Shown here in pieces: positions 35,159-44,454 of a stretch of DNA of 64,000 nucleotides. The notes below the pieces were generated by a model that saw only the letters and a program-made list of their open reading frames with translations, was not told the origin of the DNA and did not search any database. This DNA is from Rikenellaceae bacterium (GTDB taxonomy: Bacteria; Bacteroidota; Bacteroidia; Bacteroidales; Rikenellaceae), in the NCBI GenBank assembly GCA_015059865.1, contig SUZP01000003.1:1-64000 (forward strand), in the 5' to 3' direction. The position numbers and the translations under genes were made by a program. How positions within the stretch are numbered: position 1 is the first letter of the stretch; the number at the start of each line of letters is the position of its first letter.

Positions 35159-35817
35159 TATTCTACAACTGCTTTTTGAGTGAGTACACATGTTGCGCTT
35201 GTCTCTTCGTTACAAGCATCTACGAATCGAGCAGTAAGAGTAGCTTGGCGCTCTTCACCTTCGTTGGCGCTAAATTTCACCAACAACTCGGTGCCATTAC
35301 CAAGATATTCGATACTCTCCACCCACTCACTATCTGCCGACAAGGTCAAGCCCAAACGGCAATCGTCAGTGAGGTTCGAGTCAAACACCACCTTACACTC
35401 GGTCTCCGAAGCCTCGACAGCGACATTAGCCATATTCATATAAGGTTTGAGGCCTCGCTGCTTCACTATAATCGTATCGGTCACGAATCCGTCGTATGTA
35501 TCGATTGCCACATATCCCACGCGGGCAAAGTTGCGCGAATACATCGAAGATTCATTAGAGTCGTAGCCAATAGTGACATTGTATGGGCCCTTCTTCCAAG
35601 TTTCATCCTTCACATGCAACCAAGAAGATATTGGGCGAGCTCTCCACACGAGGTCATTTTCGCTATTTACCGTAATTGGCAACTGAAATTCACCCGCCGA
35701 CTTCTCAACTGTCTTTACTGCTAATACTTGGCCTTGTAAATCTATCACTTCGACCTTAGTACAGCCACATATTGCCAACAAGGCAACAATCATCGAAAGT
35801 AAATATGTTTTTCTCAT
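35158..35817 (-). CDS. BACON-like lipoprotein of the SusCD operon
   Basis: Encodes 219 aa. Lipobox CGCT (Cys at residues 17 and 19). Residues about 30-125 read as one BACON unit (LVWRARPISSWLHV...VGYVAIDTYDGFVTDTIIVKQRG) and 125-219 as a second Ig-like unit (ECKVVFDSNL...LSADSEWVESI...LTQKAVVE). Such modules are surface spacers or adhesins. It ends in a TAATG overlap with the EEP-like gene. Confidence 0.7.
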   Translation of the reverse strand: MRKTYLLSMIVALLAICGCTKVEVIDLQGQVLAVKTVEKSAGEFQLPITVNSENDLVWRARPISSWLHVKDETWKKGPYNVTIGYDSNESSMYSRNFARVGYVAIDTYDGFVTDTIIVKQRGLKPYMNMANVAVEASETECKVVFDSNLTDDCRLGLTLSADSEWVESIEYLGNGTELLVKFSANEGEERQATLTARFVDACNEETSATCVLTQKAVVE

Positions 35818-35844
35818 AATTATCTATCTTTTAAATATTCAACA

Positions 35845-36759
35845 CTATTTACTTTCATTAAAATTACCCTCTTCACCAACAAAGTGGTCAGGTCCATAGT
35901 TTTTGTCCGACATCTTAACCTCGCATACCTGCTCCGAGATTTTGCAGCGCTCAACTACGAATGGGCCACTAACAGGGAAGTTAACAGCGTAGCCATCTTT
36001 ATTAGCAACCTGTACTACGAAGTTCTCGTATGTTCCAGGAGCCAAAGCCACCCATACAGTCAGAGGTGCCTCCTCGGTTGAATTTACACCCTCAGGGAAG
36101 TTGCCGACATTTACAGTCGTAACGCCATTCTCTTGCTCGGTAATACCCAACTCGAATCCCTCCAATGGGAGATATCCGGCGATATATTCGCTGAACGCAG
36201 CATCTCTGCTTACATTTGCTACCGTAATCTTCACATTGCTAACATCATTCATATTGTGAACAATGCTAAGCTTCAAGATACCCGAATAGTAGTCGAAGGC
36301 TACCTCGTTAGTCTTGGTTGTAGCAAGGAATGTTGAGTTGTACATCATATGCTCCAAAGCCGAAGCATAGTAGTTTTGCTCTGCGCGTACCTTTACTCGA
36401 CCTTCGAGTGCCTTGGCACCGCCCTCAATAGAGTGAGGCATATAGATAGTCAAATCACCATCAACCGCATTTCCGTAGAAATAGGCCTCACTGTCACCTG
36501 TTGTAGACTTCACGATGCGGTAATACTCATTCACGCCTGCCGAGCCATAGATGCCGAGATTGTGGCTCTCGCCCCACACATAGGTAGCGACGCCTCCGTC
36601 AGCACCCTCCAATTGGAGGGGGTTGACAGTTGCCTTAACCATTGTAATTGCACCATTATCGACACTTGGGCTTGGCTTCTCTGGAAGACGCTCGGTACAT
36701 GCTACCAGCGCAAACGAGAATATCGCCACAATGTAAAGTGCTGATTTCATCTTACACAT
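35845..36759 (-). CDS. Fimbrillin-like (Mfa-type) lipoprotein of the SusCD operon
   Basis: Start placed at the ATG at 36759 (304 aa; MCKMKSALYIV...); the ATG at 36750 is an equally good alternative. Lipobox LVAC. The body matches Mfa-like features: GVATYVWGESHNLGIYGSAGVNEYYRIV, TIYMPHS..., FDYYSGILKLSIVHNM and VWVALAPGTYENFVVQVANKDG. It may be a pilin-like or carbohydrate-binding surface subunit. It lies 24 bp after the giant repeat gene and resembles that protein's N-terminal domain in plan. Confidence 0.65.
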   Translation of the reverse strand: MCKMKSALYIVAIFSFALVACTERLPEKPSPSVDNGAITMVKATVNPLQLEGADGGVATYVWGESHNLGIYGSAGVNEYYRIVKSTTGDSEAYFYGNAVDGDLTIYMPHSIEGGAKALEGRVKVRAEQNYYASALEHMMYNSTFLATTKTNEVAFDYYSGILKLSIVHNMNDVSNVKITVANVSRDAAFSEYIAGYLPLEGFELGITEQENGVTTVNVGNFPEGVNSTEEAPLTVWVALAPGTYENFVVQVANKDGYAVNFPVSGPFVVERCKISEQVCEVKMSDKNYGPDHFVGEEGNFNESK

Positions 36760-36783
36760 TTGTTTTATCTTTTTTATCAATTA

Positions 36784-39700
36784 TTATCGTCTTACTTCTG
36801 GTTCATCATTACCCTGTTCAGGAGCAGGTGCCTCGGTCGAGTAAAGAGTACATCCATCGAACTTCTTATCCTTTACATTCGAGACATTACTCTTATCCCA
36901 AGCCTCTCCATAGATACAATCCTGATAAGTTTCTGCATCTGGCACCAACTTACGAGTTGCACCACGAAGCAACGAACCACCAATCTCACAATTGTATACA
37001 GCCTGCGGCCAAACCTTGTCGTTAATAGCCGAGTAGTGAGCGTGAGGGCTATTATCATCATCTTTTATCAAGGAACTTGTGCTTGTATACTTTGTCATTA
37101 CGAAAGTTCGTGTTCCACCAATGATTGCACCCACATTAGATGTAGCACCCTCCAACGAGTAGATATCACCCTCGTTGCGGCAGAACTCAATACCTCCCTT
37201 GTGTACAATTGACGCATCTATCGTTGCAGCTGCCACCTTCAACGAACGGTAGCTTCCTACGATACCACCAGCTAAGTTGGTTGCACCTACGCTACCCTTA
37301 TTAACAGCGTACTCAACACGAGCATAATGACTTCCGAGTGGGAACATTGGATTACCCTCATCGGCTGCATCATTATCAGAATACTCACAGAGATAACGAG
37401 TATTTGCGCTATACTCCTCCAAGAGACCTGCAATACCTCCTGCATAGATAACTCTCGCGCCGTAGTTATTACGGAGAATGATATTACCGCCACTACGAGC
37501 TACCACAATATCGCCCTCGTTAAGGGTTGGATTGCTCTCGGTACCTGTAATCTTCACATACCACTGTCCACGGCCAACAATACCACCGGCTGCACCCGAA
37601 TAGGTCCAAACACGACCTGCATTGCGGCACGACTCAATCAAGAGATTGTATGCTCCGCCATTTTCTACCTTCTTGTCAGCACGAGCACGGCGAGTATAGA
37701 TATCGAAGCTTGGTACACCGTGACCACCAGAATAGAAGCCTACAATACCACCAACAGCGTTATATGCGACACTTGTTCCAGTAGAGATGTAACCATTGCA
37801 ACGGTCGAACTGAATATCTCCGCTATTGCTACAACTTCTTATAATTACATCGGAAGCTCCCAACATCTGAGCATAGCTGGAAACTGGGTTGTTTGCATTA
37901 CCCAAGATACCACCGCCATACGAGTAGTTATAGGTGAGGGATACCATCTCCGAATAGTACTGAATATCACCACTATTGGTACAGTTATTAAACTCTGCAA
38001 CTATATCACGATAGTGTACGGCTGTATTGTTTCCAACCCAAGCAATAGGACCATAGTACTGCAATAACTGACCAAGGATACCTCCCGCAGTTTGGAAGAA
38101 CGATGCGCCAACCTCACCATAGTACAACTTACCGCTATTTTGGCAATTGTTGAAACTGATGGATGCCTGTAATGGGCTATCGGCACCATTCTTTCTGTAT
38201 CGTATATCGAAGCACAATGCAGCGATACCGCCCAAGTTAGTAAAGTATGATGCGTGCGAGGTTGTAGTATCCTGACTTGTACCAAATCCCACCTTATCAA
38301 CTTTAATATCACCTGAGTTACTACTATCGGTAAATGTGGTGTAGGTTGCCAAGATATCGGCAGCCACACCTGCTACATTCAAGTTCTTAGCACGAGTTGC
38401 CTCTGGCAAAGAGATTGCCGCCTCGTTGCTACAACCCTGCACATACATCTTCACATGATTAGTAGCGTTGCCCGACTTGACGATATTGTCAAAGATTCGA
38501 CCAACAACACCTCCCAAGTTCATACGATAACCGATAACCGCATTTGCACGGTCAATATCATTGACATCGTTCGACTGTGGTTTGCTGCTGCTATAATCCA
38601 TTGAGCTCGATGTAGTAGTTGCCTCAGGCGAGCCATAGATGGTCAGCTTACCATTCTTCTTGTTGGTCAAAGCTACAAGCTCAATCTTATCTTGCGATGT
38701 AGACTCGGTATATACACGACCTACAACACCTCCAATATCAAATCGCGAAGATGCAGTTCCACCCCAGTCGTCTACCTTCAATGTATTAGGAAGACAAGTG
38801 TGAGTTATGGCTCCATCATTCGAGCAACCCTCAACATTGCTGTTTGTCTCTCCAATAACACCGCCAATAGCGAGGTCGTGACAAGGCTGAGAATTTCGGC
38901 CCAAAAGCATAGGGATATAGCGACGAGCCTTATCACTTGACTCAGCAAGTCGTGCTGGCCAGTCACCTGCCTGTCCCGAAGATACAACTGTACCCGTATT
39001 TTCACAAGCTACGATAGGCATTGAAGATGCCTTACCTACGACACCTCCTACATACGCGCCATCGCGCGCGGAACCTTTATATATAACAGAGCCTGCATTG
39101 TAGCAACCGGTAACAGATGACGAGCTGCTACCCGTAGAGAGTCCAAAGACTCCACCTACATAGATATTATCAGGGTATTTGTCATTAATAGATGCGACCT
39201 CATCCTGCCAGAGTTCAATCTTACCGGCATTGTTAATACCCGTAACGGCTGACTGAGTAGAGACATATCCAACACAACCCGATGCATAGACGCTCTTAGC
39301 TACTCCCGAAACCGCAACTTCACCATTGTTCGAAACTGCGAAAGAGGCCTCAGAGCCAGTCTCGGTCTCTAAGATTGCAGAGCCAACATATCCACCAATG
39401 TAGAGTGTCTCGATATTCGAACCTGCACCGTATGCAAACTCAATCTTTCCGGTATTAGAGAAGCTAACTCCGTGGTTAGTATCCTCATAATAACCGCAAT
39501 ATCCACCGATATACACAGTTGGCGCATCTCCTGCAAACGATACTAAACCACTATTGGAAATATCGTAAGGAGCTGCACCCGCTTTGTTAGAATTTTTGGC
39601 CTCTCCTAACACACCTCCAATATAAACACTGCCTGGCTTAGTATCCGACATTCGCTTCACCTTTGCCTTTGCTATAATATTATTGGTATTCTCACAACCC

Positions 39701-42390
39701 ACATAAGAGCATGTCATATAGGTTGTAGTAGAAGCTGCCACACCACCCAATTTCAACTTGTTACAAACCACATTCTCTCCCACGATAATATTACCGTTGT
39801 TCGAGCAGTTCTCTATCGCCACATCTGCCTGAATAGCAAAGCCCAAGATACCCGATACATTAAGGTCCTCTGCGGTTGCGTTATCATACACGATAGAGCC
39901 CGAATTTGAACAATTCTTGATATGGAAACAATCTGAATACAAGGTTGCAATCAATCCTGCCACAAAGAGCTGAGTTCTCTTCGTTGTAGTAGAGCCTTCA
40001 TCCCCCATACAGATAGACGATTCATAAACGAATGTACCACTCTCTGCATTGTGGCAATCCTCAACCTCGTCAGAATCGAACACACCGATACAAGCCGATG
40101 TTGCAATAATTGGATATCCCAAATATTCATACGAACAGTGTATCGAACCTGCGTTGCTACACTTCTCGGTGCGTATAGGAGCTGCGCTACTCAAAGTAGC
40201 CTGCTTACCACAACGCATAGCAACAACACCTGCTATACTCGACATCTTCCAAGGGCCATCACCCGTAGTTGGTGTAACACCAGAGACTCCTCCGGCTACC
40301 TCAATGTTCGCACTCTCCATATTATTACACTCAGAGAGAAGTTCCGCATTACATATCGCTACTACTCCACCCAAGCGCATCGAGGCATTTCTCTCGCCAC
40401 TCAACTTAGTGTCGTATTTACAATCTCCGCGGTATATAATCTGACCGTAGTTGTCGCATCCCTTAACGCTCTCAACGCCTCTCTCTACATTCGATACAAC
40501 ACCACCTATATTACAAGATGTAGTGATGTAGAAGCCTTCGTCAAACAACAACTTACCATAGTTATCGCACTCGGTGAGTGAGTTCTTGACTCCGCTATCT
40601 GCATTAGGCTCCAAACGACCGATAACACCTCCCACATTTGCGGTGGTAATGGACTGAGCAATAGTCAAATCGCCCTTGTTGGTACAACGAGCAACCGTAA
40701 CCTTTGAAGAGCCAAGGACACCACCCCAATCGAGGTCGTACATCGACTTCTCAACTACTAAGTCTCCATGATTGACATTATCTGCGAACTCTCCTGCTAC
40801 AACATAGCCTGCAACACCTCCGATGAATGGTCGAATAATATAGCCACCCGAAACATCTTTCCAAGCAACAGAGCCATAGTTTGCATTCTCTACCACAACA
40901 GATGTCTCATTCGAAACATAGCCGACTACACCACCAATACATGGCTTATACTCGTTAAACTCCGCATTTGGACCAGCTGCATCAATCGAGATATTGACAT
41001 AACTCTTCGAGAGCGACACATTTGCACCGTAAACGCCACCGACGATACCGCCGACATTAATCAAATCGAGTTTATTCGAAACCTTCATTGTAGAGTTAGC
41101 GTACGAAAGTGTACCCTTTGCTGAGCAATTGAAAATCTTACCGACTTTCTCGCCTTTCACTGCAAGCGAACGAGCAATCATGCCGGTCTTGCCATTCGAT
41201 GTCTCTACGATGTTACCCTCAACATTGAGGTTCGATATTGTAGCCACAGTATTTTCGCCGAAGAGTGGCTGAGTCAAGCCCTTAATCGTATAGTTACGGC
41301 CCTCGAATACAGACTCATAACCTACGATTGTCTCCAAGCCCTTGTCGGTCATATCGATATCAGCAACAAGGATAGCTCCATCTTTGTTGAATGTGCCAGC
41401 CTTAACAGCGTTAGCAAAGCCCAACATATCTTCGTCGGTACCGATGAGCATCATCTCGCTATTTGCCGCGAACTCTATCTCAGGGAACTCACGCACCTTA
41501 CCAGGAAGGAGCTCCAAGCTATTACCGTTAGCATCGGCACCCGAAGCATTGAATGTGCGCACACAGACATTTCCATCCTTATCAACGAAGTTTACCTCAA
41601 ACTGAGAATACTCGCCCTTAGGCACTACAACATAGAATGCCTGAACTTGGTCTGTAAGGGTGAACGAGTTATTCTCAAATGTGTAGAACACGATTGAGGT
41701 TGCACTCTCACGAGCGACCAACTTTCCAGCCTCCTGAGGGTCATTCTCGTCATTGCTACCACAATAGACATCGAAGACTCCTGCGATTGGCTCCGCCTCA
41801 ACTGTCGAGACTGAAACATATCGCAAGTCTACTGTCTCACCTGCCGGCGCCTTAACCAAAAAGCGGAGCACTGTGGATAGGTGATGCATCTGCACATCAC
41901 TAAATCCATCAGACCACGCATACATTGGCGCACTCTGAGAAGCAAACGAGCCCTCGGTATGCTCCTGCTCCGAAAGGAACTTCACAGGATACATTCCAGT
42001 TGTTGTGTCTACCTCCACATCTGCATTGTACGGATAGACGATGCTGTAAGGAATTGTGGACTGCAACGGCATATCAAAGATAGCCACCGAACTGCGACCG
42101 TCTGCGTCTGGATTAACAAGTTCAATTCCGGTCGTAGGCTCACCATTGACAGAGAGGACATCCTCTTTGCCTGCATCAGCACACCAATAGACTGGATACT
42201 TACCATCCAAACCCTTGTCTCCCAACTCTGTACGAGATGGAGTCGGCAAAGCAATTTGCAGCGCCTTTACCTCACCACTGTCTTGACTAGGCGCCGAAAT
42301 CACCGGAGCCAAGTCCTCAGTAGAGTCCTGCACACAAGAATAAGTTGCAAGCAACACTACCGCCATCAAAAGTTTAGTAAAATTTTTCAC
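36784..42390 (-). CDS. Giant repeat lipoprotein: fimbrillin-like head and GLUG-like solenoid
   Basis: Encodes 1868 aa. Lipobox TYSC (Cys about residue 19). Residues about 30-310 form a fimbrillin-like domain (PSRTELGDKGLDGKYPVYWCADAG..., YSIVYPYN, MYAWSDG...MHHLSTVLRFLVKAP). From about 330 to 1830 roughly 29 units recur, each with a core such as NVGGIVGGVYG, YVGGVVGKASS or NLGGVVGRIFD, preceded by an 'xxCxNxGxI' segment, at 40-70 residue spacing. This is a GLUG-like beta-solenoid, found in surface adhesins. It is the first gene of the 14-kb operon and likely defines its binding specificity at the cell surface; the ligand is unknown. Confidence 0.8.
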   Translation of the reverse strand: MKNFTKLLMAVVLLATYSCVQDSTEDLAPVISAPSQDSGEVKALQIALPTPSRTELGDKGLDGKYPVYWCADAGKEDVLSVNGEPTTGIELVNPDADGRSSVAIFDMPLQSTIPYSIVYPYNADVEVDTTTGMYPVKFLSEQEHTEGSFASQSAPMYAWSDGFSDVQMHHLSTVLRFLVKAPAGETVDLRYVSVSTVEAEPIAGVFDVYCGSNDENDPQEAGKLVARESATSIVFYTFENNSFTLTDQVQAFYVVVPKGEYSQFEVNFVDKDGNVCVRTFNASGADANGNSLELLPGKVREFPEIEFAANSEMMLIGTDEDMLGFANAVKAGTFNKDGAILVADIDMTDKGLETIVGYESVFEGRNYTIKGLTQPLFGENTVATISNLNVEGNIVETSNGKTGMIARSLAVKGEKVGKIFNCSAKGTLSYANSTMKVSNKLDLINVGGIVGGVYGANVSLSKSYVNISIDAAGPNAEFNEYKPCIGGVVGYVSNETSVVVENANYGSVAWKDVSGGYIIRPFIGGVAGYVVAGEFADNVNHGDLVVEKSMYDLDWGGVLGSSKVTVARCTNKGDLTIAQSITTANVGGVIGRLEPNADSGVKNSLTECDNYGKLLFDEGFYITTSCNIGGVVSNVERGVESVKGCDNYGQIIYRGDCKYDTKLSGERNASMRLGGVVAICNAELLSECNNMESANIEVAGGVSGVTPTTGDGPWKMSSIAGVVAMRCGKQATLSSAAPIRTEKCSNAGSIHCSYEYLGYPIIATSACIGVFDSDEVEDCHNAESGTFVYESSICMGDEGSTTTKRTQLFVAGLIATLYSDCFHIKNCSNSGSIVYDNATAEDLNVSGILGFAIQADVAIENCSNNGNIIVGENVVCNKLKLGGVAASTTTYMTCSYVGCENTNNIIAKAKVKRMSDTKPGSVYIGGVLGEAKNSNKAGAAPYDISNSGLVSFAGDAPTVYIGGYCGYYEDTNHGVSFSNTGKIEFAYGAGSNIETLYIGGYVGSAILETETGSEASFAVSNNGEVAVSGVAKSVYASGCVGYVSTQSAVTGINNAGKIELWQDEVASINDKYPDNIYVGGVFGLSTGSSSSSVTGCYNAGSVIYKGSARDGAYVGGVVGKASSMPIVACENTGTVVSSGQAGDWPARLAESSDKARRYIPMLLGRNSQPCHDLAIGGVIGETNSNVEGCSNDGAITHTCLPNTLKVDDWGGTASSRFDIGGVVGRVYTESTSQDKIELVALTNKKNGKLTIYGSPEATTTSSSMDYSSSKPQSNDVNDIDRANAVIGYRMNLGGVVGRIFDNIVKSGNATNHVKMYVQGCSNEAAISLPEATRAKNLNVAGVAADILATYTTFTDSSNSGDIKVDKVGFGTSQDTTTSHASYFTNLGGIAALCFDIRYRKNGADSPLQASISFNNCQNSGKLYYGEVGASFFQTAGGILGQLLQYYGPIAWVGNNTAVHYRDIVAEFNNCTNSGDIQYYSEMVSLTYNYSYGGGILGNANNPVSSYAQMLGASDVIIRSCSNSGDIQFDRCNGYISTGTSVAYNAVGGIVGFYSGGHGVPSFDIYTRRARADKKVENGGAYNLLIESCRNAGRVWTYSGAAGGIVGRGQWYVKITGTESNPTLNEGDIVVARSGGNIILRNNYGARVIYAGGIAGLLEEYSANTRYLCEYSDNDAADEGNPMFPLGSHYARVEYAVNKGSVGATNLAGGIVGSYRSLKVAAATIDASIVHKGGIEFCRNEGDIYSLEGATSNVGAIIGGTRTFVMTKYTSTSSLIKDDDNSPHAHYSAINDKVWPQAVYNCEIGGSLLRGATRKLVPDAETYQDCIYGEAWDKSNVSNVKDKKFDGCTLYSTEAPAPEQGNDEPEVRR

Positions 42391-42775
42391 GCTAATAGTT
42401 TTTTTTTAAAATTTGTTTGATTAATGAATTTATTTTGTTTTGTTCGATAGTTTTCGTCTCTCCCACTTCATCTACTCTCCGCTAAGCCGCTTCGCATATA
42501 CACGCTACACACGCGCGTATTTTTATGAAAAACAAAGATATTCGCTCCGCATAAGCGAGGCGAGTATCTTCACCACTTATAGGTCTTTCACAAATACACA
42601 AGACCTTCTAATTATCATACAATCATCATTTTAAGTTTTCAAGCACGGCAGCACAATAATCCGCCACACTTTTCGTTAGCTCCAATTGGTTTTGCAAAGT
42701 TATAAAATATTTCTTTTTTTACCAATACTTTACTCTTTTTTTTGCACTATTTTTTTGCATATTTTATTAACAATC
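42391..42775 (-). promoter_or_regulatory. Promoter/leader region of the SusCD operon
   Basis: Gene-free. Two minus-strand -7 boxes are present: TATCTTTG at 42533-42540 (leader about 135 nt) and TAACTTTG at 42695-42702 (leader about 300 nt). The first is overlapped by an inverted repeat (42537-42545 with 42560-42568, 8 of 9 paired). A second hairpin pairs 42581-42587 (AGGTCTT) with 42600-42606 (AAGACCT). These suit an operator or attenuator. No gene for a sigma/anti-sigma pair or HTCS regulator is near. Confidence 0.5.
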
Positions 42776-43438
42776 CTACCATTCTATTGGCTCTCTGCCA
42801 TTTGCAACAAGATAGTTGTTAGCCTTCGAGAAATGGCGCGAACCAAAAAAACCACGATAGACCGACAATGGCGATGGGTGTACTGCCTTCAACACAAGAT
42901 TATGCGAAGTATCCACCATTGCGCCCTTCTTCTGCGCATAACTACCCCACAACATATAGACAACACCCTGTTTTCGCTCAGCAATAAGTCGCACCACAGC
43001 ATCGGTAAATCGCTCCCAGCCCCTACCTGCGTGCGATGCAGCCTCGTGCGCCCTAACGGTCAAGACCGCATTGAGCATCAACACCCCTTGCTCCGCCCAG
43101 CGGTCGAGATTTCCACTCATAGGAATAGGCTTGCCAATATCGTCAGCAACCTCCTTGAAAATATTGCGCAGCGAAGGTGGAAAATCGACACCATCATCCA
43201 CCGAAAAGCACAAGCCATTTGCCTGACCGTCACCGTGATAAGGGTCTTGTCCTATAATCACAACTTTGAGCTTATCGAGAGGGCATTTATCAAACGCTCT
43301 AAATATATTTCGCGCAGCAGGAAATATCTGTCGCGAAGCGTACTCCGCCTTTACAAAACCAACCAACTCAGCAAAGTAGGGCTTATCAAACTCCTCTTGC
43401 AGCAGCTCTTTCCAATCTTCGGCTATACGCACATCCAT
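42776..43438 (-). CDS. ung: Uracil-DNA glycosylase
   Basis: Encodes 220 aa. It contains the water-activating motif GQDPYHGDGQANGLCFSV (catalytic Asp at 65) and the HPSPLS loop near residue 187 with the intercalating segment following. It removes uracil from DNA (family 1 UDG). Length is normal. It is a single gene preceded by an AAGTTAA heptamer array. Confidence 0.95.
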   Translation of the reverse strand: MDVRIAEDWKELLQEEFDKPYFAELVGFVKAEYASRQIFPAARNIFRAFDKCPLDKLKVVIIGQDPYHGDGQANGLCFSVDDGVDFPPSLRNIFKEVADDIGKPIPMSGNLDRWAEQGVLMLNAVLTVRAHEAASHAGRGWERFTDAVVRLIAERKQGVVYMLWGSYAQKKGAMVDTSHNLVLKAVHPSPLSVYRGFFGSRHFSKANNYLVANGREPIEW

Positions 43439-43446
43439 AGGCGAAC

Positions 43447-43472
43447 AAGTTAAAAGTTAAAAGTTAAAAGTT
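43447..43472. repeat. Heptamer array AAGTTAA, 3.7 copies
   Basis: Three exact units and a partial one, just upstream of the ung start codon on the minus strand. Confidence 0.75.
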
Positions 43473-43556
43473 TGAGAAATATGCAAACGATAAACTTTAT
43501 CGGGAACGAAGATAGTAATTTTTATTGAAATAACCTGTTTTTTACAAATATTTTCA

Positions 43557-43564
43557 TATCTTTG
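43557..43564 (+). promoter_or_regulatory. TATCTTTG promoter of deoD
   Basis: -7 box about 100 nt before the deoD ATG; the leader is AT-rich without an obvious structure. Confidence 0.55.
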
Positions 43565-43664
43565 CTCAAAGAGTTTTCACAAATGCCACAGGCATACTAA
43601 TTGTTGTTAGCAATATTTAGCATAGTTAATATAATACATATTTATAAAAAATAACGGAATAATT

Positions 43665-44378
43665 ATGGCAGATTTAACACCTACTCCTCACATCGGGGCA
43701 AAGCGCGGCGAGATAGCCGAGCGCGTCATTATGGCGGGCGACCCTCTGCGTGCAAAGTTTATGGCAGAGCGCTATCTCGAAAACCCTAAACTCGTTAGTC
43801 AAGTACGCGCAATGTATTGCTATACGGGAACTTACAAAGGCAAAGAGGTGTCAGTAATGGGACACGGAATGGGTATCTCATCTATCGGCATCTACACCTT
43901 CGAGTTATTCAACTTCTACGGTGTAAAACGCATCATCCGCACTGGCTCAGCTGGTGCATATCAACCCAATTTACATATTGGCGACATTGTCATTGCGCAA
44001 GGTGCTTGCGACAACTCGAACTACGCTGTACAATATGGGCTTCCGGGCAACTTTGCACCTATCGCCGACTACGAACTATTGAGCGCAGCTGTCGAGAAGG
44101 CAAAGGCAATGGGCGTAAAATATGCCGTCGGAAATATTCTCGCATCTGAGATATTCTACAACGACAACCCTGAGGCGTGGAAGCAGTGGCAGAAGATGGG
44201 TGTTTTGGCGGTCGAGATGGAGGCATCAGCACTCTATATGAACGCTGCGCGCAGCGGCAATCAAGCTCTCTGTATCTGCACCATCTCGGACTCACTCGTA
44301 ACACACGAGGAAACCACATCCGAGCAGCGCGAAAAGACCTTTACGGATATGATGGAGATTGCATTTGACATCATCTAA
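43665..44378 (+). CDS. deoD: Purine-nucleoside phosphorylase, DeoD-type
   Basis: Encodes 237 aa, the normal length for the hexameric family. Landmarks: PTPHIGAKRGEIAERVIMAGDPLRAKF at the start, GHGMGISSIGIYTFEL (phosphate site region), RTGSAGAY, and VLAVEMEASALY with SDSLVTHEETTSEQR (purine/ribose site with the catalytic Asp in SDS). It splits purine (deoxy)nucleosides with phosphate for salvage. Monocistronic, with a strong terminator. Confidence 0.92.
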   Translation: MADLTPTPHIGAKRGEIAERVIMAGDPLRAKFMAERYLENPKLVSQVRAMYCYTGTYKGKEVSVMGHGMGISSIGIYTFELFNFYGVKRIIRTGSAGAYQPNLHIGDIVIAQGACDNSNYAVQYGLPGNFAPIADYELLSAAVEKAKAMGVKYAVGNILASEIFYNDNPEAWKQWQKMGVLAVEMEASALYMNAARSGNQALCICTISDSLVTHEETTSEQREKTFTDMMEIAFDII

Positions 44379-44398
44379 GCCGCACAGAGATACAACAA

Positions 44399-44438
44399 AA
44401 AGTATCGCAATCGAAATTCGGTTGCGATACTTTTTTTG
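44399..44438. terminator. Terminator between deoD and the 379-aa gene
   Basis: 12-bp perfect stem AAAGTATCGCAA / TTGCGATACTTT, loop of 11 nt, followed by a T run on the plus strand and preceded by an A run, so it can serve both convergent genes. Confidence 0.85.
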
Positions 44439-44454
44439 TTCTATCAAGTCTACA

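Noticed and set aside
36784..42390. Diversity-generating retroelement target in the giant repeat protein
   Set aside because: No reverse transcriptase gene and no template/variable repeat pair with A-biased changes was seen; the repeats are protein-level solenoid units.
28046..42390. Classical polysaccharide utilisation locus with assigned substrate
   Set aside because: No glycoside hydrolase, lyase, sulfatase or HTCS/ECF regulator is in the operon; the GH31 gene 17 kb away has its own promoter and terminator.
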